From assembly GCF_039522585.1 (NCBI RefSeq), contig NZ_BAAADR010000010.1: DNA of 64,000 nt; one strand, written 5' to 3'. Position numbers and translations under genes: made by a program. This DNA is from Bisbaumannia salifodinae. GTDB lineage: Bacteria > Pseudomonadota > Gammaproteobacteria > Pseudomonadales > Halomonadaceae. Of the stretch, positions 1-7,260 are shown in pieces. A model generated the notes under the pieces. That model was not told the DNA's origin. It did not search any database and worked only from the letters and a program-made list of their open reading frames with translations. How positions within the stretch are numbered: the stretch's first letter is position 1; each line of letters begins with the position of its first letter.

Positions 1-342
1 GCCAGCTTCCTGGCCTATGTACTGGGCCAGTGGCTGGATATCCAGGTCTTCGATCGCCTGCGCCGTTTCCGCGCCTGGTGGCTGGCCCCGGCGATCTCCA
101 CGGTGTTCGGCAACCTGGCCGATACCCTGGTGTTCTTCGCCACCGCCTTCCATGCCAGCCCGGACGCCTTTATGGCGGCCCACTGGCCGGAGATCGCCGC
201 GGTGGACTATGTGATCAAGCTGGGCATCAGCCTGCTGTTCTTCCTGCCCCTCTACGGGGTGCTGCTGGCCTGGTTGAGCCGGCGCCTGGTGACCTGGACG
301 GGGCGCCATGAGCGCCCCGAGCCGGTGCCGCTAAGGGGCTGA
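1..342 (+). CDS. YhhQ/VUT-family queuosine precursor transporter, 3' end only
   Basis: The open frame enters from the left edge and ends with TGA at 340-342, so only about 113 C-terminal residues are visible. The visible part is strongly hydrophobic, with the motif FGNLADTLVFF followed by two further membrane segments and a basic, proline-rich tail. This matches the C-terminal half of YhhQ (VUT family) inner-membrane proteins, which import preQ0/preQ1 for queuosine tRNA modification. The missing N-terminus prevents a check of overall length. The next gene begins 61 bases downstream with its own ribosome site, so co-transcription is possible but not shown. Confidence 0.75.
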   Translation, partial: ASFLAYVLGQWLDIQVFDRLRRFRAWWLAPAISTVFGNLADTLVFFATAFHASPDAFMAAHWPEIAAVDYVIKLGISLLFFLPLYGVLLAWLSRRLVTWTGRHERPEPVPLRG

Positions 343-403
343 ATCCGGCCCTTCCGTGGCCCGGCGTCGCCGGGCGAACCCGATCAATGACAAGGAGACG
401 AGG

Positions 404-1183
404 ATGGCGATCGAGCTGCATACCCTGGATGGGGGCCAAGGGGAAGGGCTTCCCCTGGTGGTGATCCATGGCCTGCTGGGCAGCGCCGATAACTGGCGCT
501 CCCATCTGCGGGGCTGGCAGCAGGGACGTCGAGTGGTGGCGGTGGACCTGCGCAACCATGGTCGCTCGCCCCACGCCGCGGGAATGGGCTATGGCGAGAT
601 GGCCGGCGATGTGCTGGCGACCCTGGACCGGCTGGGCATTGAGCGCTGTCATCTGCTGGGGCACTCCATGGGCGGCAAGGTGGCCATCACCCTGGCGCGG
701 CGTCATCCCGAGCGGGTCGCCTCCCTGGTGGTGGCCGATATCGCCCCGGTGGCCTATGGCCACGGCCATGATGCCATCTTCGCCGCCCTGCGGGCGGTGG
801 AGGCGGCGGCACCGGAGAATCGCCGCGAGGTGGACGGCATCATGGCCGAACATGTGCCGGAGCGGGCGGTGCGCCTCTTCCTGGCCACCAACCTGGTGCG
901 CGGTGAAGGGGCCATGGCCTGGCGGGTCGGGCTCGACGAGATCGAGGCCGATTACGAGGCGATTCGTGGTGAGCCGGAGGGGGAGGCTTCCTTCGTCGGC
1001 CCGACCCTGGTGATTCGCGGCAGCCGCTCCAGCTATGTGACGGATGCCATGCTACCGACCCTGCGCGAGGTGCTCCCCGAGGCGCAACTGGTGACTCTGG
1101 AGGCGGGCCACTGGCTTCACGCCGAGCAGCCGGAGGCCTTCCAGGCGGCGGTGAACGACTTCATGGGCCGGGTCGAGGCCTAG
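404..1183 (+). CDS. alpha/beta hydrolase, YbfF-like esterase
   Basis: The 259-residue product is a cytoplasmic alpha/beta-hydrolase. An oxyanion-hole HG motif lies near residue 22, the nucleophile elbow GHSMGG places Ser at residue 88, and a late GHW motif near residue 234 supplies the catalytic His. Overall layout resembles E. coli YbfF, an acyl-CoA or ester hydrolase; the substrate cannot be told from sequence. An upstream in-frame GTG at 356 would add 16 basic residues, but ATG 404 has AAGGAG at 392-397 with 6-base spacing and is preferred. It is convergent with the next gene, with only six bases between the stops. Confidence 0.8.
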   Translation: MAIELHTLDGGQGEGLPLVVIHGLLGSADNWRSHLRGWQQGRRVVAVDLRNHGRSPHAAGMGYGEMAGDVLATLDRLGIERCHLLGHSMGGKVAITLARRHPERVASLVVADIAPVAYGHGHDAIFAALRAVEAAAPENRREVDGIMAEHVPERAVRLFLATNLVRGEGAMAWRVGLDEIEADYEAIRGEPEGEASFVGPTLVIRGSRSSYVTDAMLPTLREVLPEAQLVTLEAGHWLHAEQPEAFQAAVNDFMGRVEA

Positions 1184-1189
1184 CAGCGC

Positions 1190-2278
1190 CTAGCGGCTGG
1201 GATCGATCGCCAGCCGTGACACCGGCCGTGCCGTTTCCAGCTGTCCCGCGTCCAGCAGGAAGCGTTCGAAGCGGGCATAGCGTCCCTCGTCCAGGGCGGC
1301 GGGGCTCGGCGCCAGGCGAGCCAGCAGGCTCGGCCAGGCGCGGCGGTTGGCGGCACTGTCGAGGCCGGGTTCGCTGGCAATCAGCAGGGACCAGGCCTCC
1401 TCCGGATGATTGAGGGCCCAGAGGGTGGCATTCTCGAGGGCCGTCACCAGGCGCTGGATATCGTCGCGCTGGGCGGCGAGGCGCTCCCGATGTGCCATCA
1501 GGATCAGGCCGTCGTAGGCGGGCAGGCCATGCTCCTCGGCGAGGAACTGCTGCGTATTGAGTCCCTCTTCGGTCAACTGGGCGCTCAGGGTGATCCAGAG
1601 GGGCGCCACCACGGCCACCACGTCCCCGGCGAGTAGCGCCTGCCCCAGGCCGAAATGGCGATGCTCCAGCCGCTCATCGGCGAGTTCGATACCGTGATGA
1701 GCCAGCATGGTGCGGGCCACCAGGGGGCTATCCGCCACCGCATAGGCGAGGCGCCCCTCGCCGAGCCGGGCCGGGGAGTCGATGCCGTTGCCCTGGCGCA
1801 TGATCAGCCCGCTGACCGGGCTGTCGATCAGGGTGGCGACCCGTACTAGGGGATGCCCCGCGGCGCTCTCCAGGTGGAGTTGGGGCTGGCGGCCCAGGGC
1901 CAGGTCGATGCGTTCGCTCACTAGCAGCTTGCTGGGTACCTCGGGGTCGGCAGGCGCCAGCAACTCGACCGCCAGGGCCTGGCGCCCGAAGTCGCCGCGT
2001 TCCCTGGCGAGGATCCAGGGGGCGTGCTGCAGGCCCAGATACCACTCCAACATGACGCTCAGCTCGCGCAGCGGCGGCGGCACGATGGCCTCGGGCGCCC
2101 GGTCGGTTCGGCTGGGCGCCGGGGGCAGCAGCTCGAGGCCATCCGCGGCGAGCTCCCGGGCCGACTCGATGGCGGCCTCGCTGATGAGCGGCTCGGCCAG
2201 CAGGGGCGAGTTCCACGCCACACAGAGCGCGATGACCAGGGCGGCGAGGCGGCGAATCGGTGGTGGAGTCAACGACAT
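1190..2278 (-). CDS. periplasmic substrate-binding protein, NMT1/ThiY-like
   Basis: The 362-residue protein starts with a signal peptide (charged start, hydrophobic LAALVIALCVAW, then AEP). Around residue 75 it has MLEWYLGLQHAPWILARERG, the pattern of NMT1/THI5-like binding proteins, which carry thiamine-pyrimidine precursors or sulfonates for ABC importers. No permease or ATPase gene is adjacent, so its partners must lie elsewhere or it works alone. The frame is open to 2389, but ATG 2278 begins the signal peptide and is the natural start. The ligand is not predictable here. Confidence 0.7.
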   Translation of the reverse strand: MSLTPPPIRRLAALVIALCVAWNSPLLAEPLISEAAIESARELAADGLELLPPAPSRTDRAPEAIVPPPLRELSVMLEWYLGLQHAPWILARERGDFGRQALAVELLAPADPEVPSKLLVSERIDLALGRQPQLHLESAAGHPLVRVATLIDSPVSGLIMRQGNGIDSPARLGEGRLAYAVADSPLVARTMLAHHGIELADERLEHRHFGLGQALLAGDVVAVVAPLWITLSAQLTEEGLNTQQFLAEEHGLPAYDGLILMAHRERLAAQRDDIQRLVTALENATLWALNHPEEAWSLLIASEPGLDSAANRRAWPSLLARLAPSPAALDEGRYARFERFLLDAGQLETARPVSRLAIDPSR

Positions 2279-2421
2279 GGGGTCTCCAGACAGGCGGCCA
2301 TGGGGGCCGAGGCAGGTAAGAGTGTATCCTTGAGTCAGCCGGGCTGTCGAAGGCCGAGGTCCGCTTCCCGCGCCGGGGCGGTATGGCATAATCCTTATAT
2401 TTCAGTGAGTGCGGCGTCGAC

Positions 2422-4131
2422 ATGGATAGTATCAATTCCCTCTTTCTGCTCAGTGGCTTCCTGCTGTCCCTGAGTATCCTGGCCAGCCGACTCTCCTCCC
2501 TGGTGGGACTGCCGTTGCTGCTGATCTTCCTCGGCCTGGGCATGTTGGCGGGCGAAGAGGGGGTGCTGGGCATCCAGTTCGACGACTACGGCCTGGCCTT
2601 TTTGATCGGCCATCTGGCGCTGGCGATGATTCTCCTCGATGGTGGCCTGCGCACCCGCCTCAAGACCTTCCGTGTCGGCTTCAAACCGGCGCTCTCCCTG
2701 GCCACCCTGGGGGTGTTCGTCACCAGCCTGGTGGTGGGAGCGATCGCCATGTGGGTGTTCGAACTCTCCCTGGTGCAGGGCCTGCTGGTGGGGGCCATCG
2801 TCGGCTCCACCGATGCCGCGGCGGTGTTCTCCATGCTCAGCGGGCGAGGCGTCAACCTCAACGAGCGGGTCGGCGCCACCCTCGAGATCGAGTCCGGCAC
2901 CAACGATCCCATGGCCATCTTCCTGACCCTGATGCTGGTGGAAATCCTGGTGGGGGAGATCGGCGGCCCCATCGATACCCTGCTGTTCCTGATCAAGCAG
3001 TTCGGCCTGGGACTGGTGATCGGTATCGGCATCGGCTGGCTGAGCGCGCGACTGCTGCGTTGGCTCGATCTGGCGCCGGGGCTCTACTCCCTGCTGGCCC
3101 TGGCCCTGGGCTTCCTGGTCTTCGGATTGACCGCCTTCCTGGGAGGCAGTGGCTTCCTGGCCATCTACCTGACCGGCCTGATGATCGGTAATCAGCCGGG
3201 GCGCCACCTCAATTTTATCCTGCCGGTGCATGATGGCCTGGCCTGGCTCAGCCAGATCGGCCTCTTCCTGGTGTTGGGGCTGCTGGTGACCCCCAGTGAA
3301 ATGCTCCACTATGCGCTGCCGGCATTGCTGGTGGCCCTGGCCCTGATCTTCGTGGCCCGCCCCCTGGCGGTGTTGGTGGCCATCAAGCCCTTCTTCAAGT
3401 TCCGCTGGCGGGAGGTGGGCTTTATCTCCTGGGTCGGGCTGCGCGGCGCCGTGCCCATCGTGCTGGCGATCTTCCCGGTGATCGGCGGGGTGGAGAACGC
3501 CTCCCTCTACTTCAATGTGGCCTTCGCGGTGGTCCTGATGTCGCTGCTGATTCAGGGCGGCAGCCTCTCCTTTATGGCCCGCTGGATGAAGGTGGAAGTG
3601 CCTCTGGGGGTCACGCCGAATCGCCGTGGTCCCCTGGGCATCCTGCCGGAGAATGACTACGAGATGTTCGTTTACCGGGTCGAGAACCAGGACCTGGACG
3701 ACGTGCCCATCCGCCTGCTGCGGTTTCCCTCCGGGGCGGTGATCTCGGCGCTGTTCCGCGAGCATGCCATGTTGCACCCCAAGGGCAGCACGCGACTCCG
3801 GCTCGGCGACGTACTCTGCGTGATCGGTCGTAGCGAGGATCTGCCGGCCCTCAATCGGCTCTTCAACGGCGAGTCCCGGCTCAAGCAGCAGCAGGCCTTC
3901 TTCGGCACCTTCACCCTGGATGGCGATGCCTTGATGCAGGAGGTGGCCGGCGCCTATGGCTTGACCCTGACCCCGGGAGAGGAGGGCATGACCCTGGGCG
4001 AATTCGTCTCCCTGCGGGTGGGGGGGCACCCGGTGGTGGGGGACGACGTGGGCTGGCACGGCATCCACTGGGTGGTCAGCGAGGTGGAGGGTAACAAGAT
4101 CACCAAGGTGGGGCTGCGGCTGTATCAATAG
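2422..4131 (+). CDS. cvrA: potassium/proton antiporter CvrA (NhaP2)
   Basis: The 569-residue protein has about a dozen hydrophobic segments of the CPA1 antiporter fold, with STDAAAVFSML and ESGTNDPMA as the conserved ion-binding region (about residues 130-165). A soluble C-terminal part carries a TrkA-C-like domain (about 400-485). Length and architecture match E. coli CvrA/NhaP2 (about 578 residues), which expels K+ in exchange for protons and contributes to volume and osmotic control, a fitting role in a halophile. It stands alone on the plus strand. Downstream there is only a hairpin and the left end of the mobile element. Confidence 0.9.
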   Translation: MDSINSLFLLSGFLLSLSILASRLSSLVGLPLLLIFLGLGMLAGEEGVLGIQFDDYGLAFLIGHLALAMILLDGGLRTRLKTFRVGFKPALSLATLGVFVTSLVVGAIAMWVFELSLVQGLLVGAIVGSTDAAAVFSMLSGRGVNLNERVGATLEIESGTNDPMAIFLTLMLVEILVGEIGGPIDTLLFLIKQFGLGLVIGIGIGWLSARLLRWLDLAPGLYSLLALALGFLVFGLTAFLGGSGFLAIYLTGLMIGNQPGRHLNFILPVHDGLAWLSQIGLFLVLGLLVTPSEMLHYALPALLVALALIFVARPLAVLVAIKPFFKFRWREVGFISWVGLRGAVPIVLAIFPVIGGVENASLYFNVAFAVVLMSLLIQGGSLSFMARWMKVEVPLGVTPNRRGPLGILPENDYEMFVYRVENQDLDDVPIRLLRFPSGAVISALFREHAMLHPKGSTRLRLGDVLCVIGRSEDLPALNRLFNGESRLKQQQAFFGTFTLDGDALMQEVAGAYGLTLTPGEEGMTLGEFVSLRVGGHPVVGDDVGWHGIHWVVSEVEGNKITKVGLRLYQ

Positions 4132-4206
4132 GCGTGGCGGCTACGGTAGCCCTCGCCCGGATAGTTGGAAGAGGCGGGGGCTGTTTGGGGGGATGTTGGG
4201 GAAACG

Positions 4207-4228
4207 AAAAAGGCGCCCGTAGGCGCCT
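4207..4228 (-). terminator. displaced tRNA-Ser terminator
   Basis: A 7-bp stem AGGCGCC/GGCGCCT with loop CGTA is followed, read on the minus strand, by a T run (the A run 4207-4211). It lies 16 bases beyond the left att copy, exactly where the terminator of a leftward tRNA-Ser would sit before insertion of the element. The stem may also end rightward transcription from cvrA. The assignment as an ancestral tRNA terminator is inferred from spacing. Confidence 0.65.
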
Positions 4229-4244
4229 GATTCTAAAATAGGAG

Positions 4245-4261
4245 TGGCGGAGGGACAGGGA
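4245..4261. repeat. left attachment site (17-bp tRNA-Ser 3'-end copy)
   Basis: TGGCGGAGGGACAGGGA is identical to 9969-9985, which is the 3' acceptor and T-arm end of the intact tRNA-Ser gene. The bases on both sides of the 17 bp differ between the copies, so this is the exact identity block and the likely crossover region. Confidence 0.9.
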
Positions 4262-4317
4262 CTATCTGATTCGTCGTCTAACCCGCTGAAATGCTTGATA
4301 TACGGCGACTTCCTGCT

Positions 4318-4347
4318 ATTTTGGGACAAAATCTTGGGACAAATTGG
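4318..4347. repeat. left arm-type repeat pair
   Basis: This 30-base segment holds two copies of TTGGGACAAA (4321-4330 and 4334-4343) with a 13-base period. The same 30 bases recur at 9891-9920 with only two mismatches. Paired short repeats inside both ends of a tyrosine-integrase element are typical arm-type integrase binding sites. It lies 57 bases inside the left att site and just before the integrase start codon, so integrase binding could also regulate its own gene. Confidence 0.6.
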
Positions 4348-4359
4348 CAGGATTCACAG

Positions 4360-5871
4360 ATGGCAGACAACCTGATTCTCAAGGGTTCGACCTGGCACGT
4401 TCGGCTAGAACTACCCAGCGATGTGCGACATGCTTTCGGGAACCGTAGGAAGCTAACGAAGTCGCTCAAGACAGGCAACAAAGCAGAAGCACACATCAGA
4501 AAGCTACCAGTGCTGGCAGACTGGAAATCCATCATAAGCAAAGCTCGAAATGGAATTAGCGAGGAAGAGCTTGAGAATGAGTTGCATCTTCAAAAAAGAG
4601 TTGGTGAAGCTCTTGACGGTTTTTTTGAATCAACACTGCTGAAGCATGTTCGTGGAGAAAGGATTTTTACAAAAAAAGATGCTCTTAGCTTCATCAAAAT
4701 TTTCGACTCAGATATTTCGATAATTTTCAAAAATGACCCCAAGGATGCGAAAGACTGGAGGCTCAGGTTCTATGAGCTAGGTAGCCGTTTTTACGATCAG
4801 CAAGAAGGAAAAAATACAGACCTAGTTGTTGATTTTTTAAAGGCAACGGAAGAGTTTTTGGCAATAAAGAACAAGTTTTTCTCAAAAAAATCGGGGTATA
4901 GCGAGACACAAGCAAATCAGATTACGGATGTTTTTTCTGAGCCTTCGACCTACTCACCAAAGTCTCCTTTTACGGCTCAACGGCTCGATGCCTTCGCTAA
5001 GCACCAAGTCGAAATCAAGGGGCTGGCTCAGAAAACCGTGGACACTTTTACTTCTAAGCTGAAAGTGCTTAAAAATTACCTAGAAAGTAATGGTCTTGAA
5101 TTGTCGTTCGAGAGCTACCAACAATTTCTAGACAGCTTGAATGTAAGCACTAAAACAAAGAAAAACCATATACATGCTGGCTCAAGCTTTCACAAGTGGG
5201 CTTCAAAATACGACAAAGACTACAAAAGTCGATATGACACGAGAGACAACCCGTTCTTAGGACATGAATTGCCAAATGACAAGAAGGCCGGCAAGAAGAA
5301 AGAAGAGAAACGACTAGCCTTCAAAATTGAGGAAGTTAAAAAACTGTATGAGTTCGCTATATCCAAGCGAAAGCATCAGGTGGCTTATGCTATCAAAATA
5401 GCGGGTTTAACGGGCTGTCGCATCGAAGAGGTATGTAGACTCAAGAAAAGTCATATCGTCGCTGAAAACGGCATTCAGAGCTTATATGTGGAGGAAGGCA
5501 AGACAGATGCGAGCATTAGAAAAATTCCGATTCATTCAAGCTTGAAACTGCTTGTTGAGCAGTTGGTGAAAAATGCCGATTCCGATGGCTATTTAATACA
5601 CACATCGGGTGGGAATAAATATGGCATCCGCTCGGACTCAATTAGCAAAGCTTTCGGTCGTATCAAGAAAGAGCTCGGCTATGATGCTCGCTATGTATTT
5701 CACAGTATCCGCAAAACAGTTATAACCTCTTTGCAACACAATGATGTCAAGCCGTTAGTTATCGCTTCCATTGTCGGGCATGAGACAGGCACAGTGACAT
5801 TCGACATATATAGCGAAGGTGCTAGTGCTAAACAGAAATACAATGCCATAATTGGCCTGCCCGCAATATAA
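4360..5871 (+). CDS. int: tyrosine integrase of the tRNA-Ser element
   Basis: The 503-residue protein has an N-terminal arm-binding-like part (ILKGSTWHVRLELPSDVRHAF), a SAM-like middle domain (about 240-330) and a C-terminal catalytic domain. Visible catalytic residues are Arg in TGCRIEE, Lys in EEGKTDAS, the HSIR box, His in VGHE and Tyr in FDIYSEG, so the set is complete. ATG 4360, with AGGA about 7 bases upstream, is preferred to the frame opening at 4291, which runs through the arm repeats. Its position beside the tRNA-derived repeat indicates that it catalyses integration and excision there. No excisionase gene was recognised. Confidence 0.92.
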   Translation: MADNLILKGSTWHVRLELPSDVRHAFGNRRKLTKSLKTGNKAEAHIRKLPVLADWKSIISKARNGISEEELENELHLQKRVGEALDGFFESTLLKHVRGERIFTKKDALSFIKIFDSDISIIFKNDPKDAKDWRLRFYELGSRFYDQQEGKNTDLVVDFLKATEEFLAIKNKFFSKKSGYSETQANQITDVFSEPSTYSPKSPFTAQRLDAFAKHQVEIKGLAQKTVDTFTSKLKVLKNYLESNGLELSFESYQQFLDSLNVSTKTKKNHIHAGSSFHKWASKYDKDYKSRYDTRDNPFLGHELPNDKKAGKKKEEKRLAFKIEEVKKLYEFAISKRKHQVAYAIKIAGLTGCRIEEVCRLKKSHIVAENGIQSLYVEEGKTDASIRKIPIHSSLKLLVEQLVKNADSDGYLIHTSGGNKYGIRSDSISKAFGRIKKELGYDARYVFHSIRKTVITSLQHNDVKPLVIASIVGHETGTVTFDIYSEGASAKQKYNAIIGLPAI

Positions 5872-5991
5872 ATAACTTTAAACTATTCCTGTGGAGAACT
5901 CAAAGCTAATCACATCATAAAATACTATGTTTTATTTCTAGGACATGTCTGCTAAAATGCTAAAACAAACCACAAAGACAAGGAAGACACG

Positions 5992-6369
5992 ATGAGGCTG
6001 ATAACACTTATTGCACTATTTTCAGTCAGCATACTTTTTAGTAAGGCTCAGGCCATAGAGCTCAATGTTTCTTCATTTGAAGAAATGGATCGCCTAGTAT
6101 CGGCAGAAAATCCAACTCGTGAATACTTGTGGTGTGCTGTAGTTTCAAGCAACATCGACATGATGGATATGCATAATTTATTTATGCAGAAAGTGGCTAG
6201 AGAGACTGAAAATCAGACTGCACTACTGATGGCTTACACTTACATGAGGGGTTTCTTTGAGAGTGAAGTTCTAAATATTGAGCCAGACGTCAATGAGGGC
6301 GAAGTAATAGGGATGCTTTACAGCGAGCATTGTATGAAGCATATACTCCCATATCGTGAAGATGACTAA
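5992..6369 (+). CDS. small exported protein of unknown function
   Basis: The 125-residue product begins with a clear signal peptide (MRLITLIALFSVSILFSKAQA, cleavage after AQA) and should be periplasmic. The mature part is acidic and has only two cysteines, in LWCAVV and SEHCMKH, which could form a disulfide. A central MAYTYMRGFFESE segment vaguely recalls HdeA-like or Rap1a-type small secreted proteins, but not enough to assign a family. It has AAGGAAG a few bases before ATG and overlaps the next gene, so the two are probably co-translated. It may be cargo of the element, such as an exclusion or protective function; that is a guess. Confidence 0.6.
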   Translation: MRLITLIALFSVSILFSKAQAIELNVSSFEEMDRLVSAENPTREYLWCAVVSSNIDMMDMHNLFMQKVARETENQTALLMAYTYMRGFFESEVLNIEPDVNEGEVIGMLYSEHCMKHILPYREDD

Positions 6370-6715
6370 CATGCTAGCTTGGATATCCGAAACATTCGGC
6401 ATGTTTTTTCAAGGTGCCAACTACTTACTAACGGCAATGCTAAGAATAGCGATGGTGCTTGCTACAGTTGGCATATTGGCTGGAATTATATTTTCCATAT
6501 TTAAGCATCCAAAAAAGCACTTTAAAACAATCGCAGGCATTATCATTTTAGTGGGCGGTGGGTTTGGTGGGAACATTACTGCCTCCCATATCTTACCCGA
6601 TGTCAATTGGGTTGTAGCCATATCTGTTTATGTGCTGATCTGGATTATAGCATACAAGCTTTCCAAGCCATTCTTTGTAGAAAAAGAAGAGTCTGATCCT
6701 TCATCCAATAGCTGA
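6362..6715 (+). CDS. small three-helix membrane protein of unknown function
   Basis: About 117 residues include three hydrophobic segments (roughly residues 15-45, 55-75 and 80-100) and a charged tail EKEESDPSSNS. ATG 6362 overlaps the stop of the preceding exported-protein gene by eight bases. A GTG at 6356 in the same frame is an alternative start. The tight overlap suggests the periplasmic and membrane proteins act together. No family was recognised. It lies between the integrase and the oriT-like region, a common cargo position. Confidence 0.6.
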   Translation: MTNMLAWISETFGMFFQGANYLLTAMLRIAMVLATVGILAGIIFSIFKHPKKHFKTIAGIIILVGGGFGGNITASHILPDVNWVVAISVYVLIWIIAYKLSKPFFVEKEESDPSSNS

Positions 6716-6777
6716 CGAAACTCAATCCAGCCTTAATATTAGAATTATGTTATACTGTGGTTATTGAAATGTGGTTT

Positions 6778-6839
6778 TAAGCCAGCATATCGTTTCGTCC
6801 CCTGCGGGACTACACTGCTGGTGAGGGGGCAAGCCCCCT
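6778..6839 (-). other. oriT-like region with ColE1-type nic motif
   Basis: On the minus strand CTGGCTTA (6785 down to 6778) matches the core reported for the ColE1 nic site (CTGG/CTTA). The TGG half is part of an inverted repeat, CCAGCA at 6782-6787 with TGCTGG at 6816-6821, so one arm lies just 5' of the predicted nick, as in many transfer origins. A GC hairpin (6824-6839) follows. The site lies about 100 bases upstream of the MobC-like gene, as in ColE1-type mob regions. Nicking is inferred. Confidence 0.6.
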
Positions 6840-6888
6840 TCAATCCCCCAAATCAACACCGAAACAAAAATAATAAAGGAGACATAAC

Positions 6889-7260
6889 ATGGAAGTTATT
6901 GAAGAAAACAAAAATCAACTAAAGCGAACCATTGAAATGAAGGTTCGTGTAAATGATATTGAGTATAAAAAAATTAAGGAACTGGCTTACTTATACGGCA
7001 AGCCAATGGCTGACATTTTCAGAGAGTCAGCCTTAACTGTTTCAAAATCACATAAGGGCGGTCGCAAAACACAAAGAGCAGATCCTGCTTTAGTGAGAGG
7101 CATAGCAAGAATCGGCAACAACTTAAATCAAATTGCCAAGCAAGTTAATAGCACAGCCAAAGCTGGCGATGCTGTCAACATTTTAGAATTGATTGATGTG
7201 CTTCACAATATAAGAGTAGAAACGGAGGAGCTTAAAAGAAAAGCACAAGGAGGTGTCTAG
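6889..7260 (+). CDS. mobC: MobC/MbeC-like relaxosome accessory protein
   Basis: The 123-residue protein has a ribbon-helix-helix-like N-terminus (IEMKVRVNDIEYKKIKELA) and the C-terminal segment IARIGNNLNQIAKQVN that typifies MobC-family mobilization proteins. These bind oriT and help the relaxase melt and nick the DNA. ATG 6889 has AAAGGAG about 8 bases upstream. Its stop codon shares one base with the GTG start of the relaxase gene, so the two are translationally coupled. It sits directly after the oriT-like region. Confidence 0.85.
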   Translation: MEVIEENKNQLKRTIEMKVRVNDIEYKKIKELAYLYGKPMADIFRESALTVSKSHKGGRKTQRADPALVRGIARIGNNLNQIAKQVNSTAKAGDAVNILELIDVLHNIRVETEELKRKAQGGV

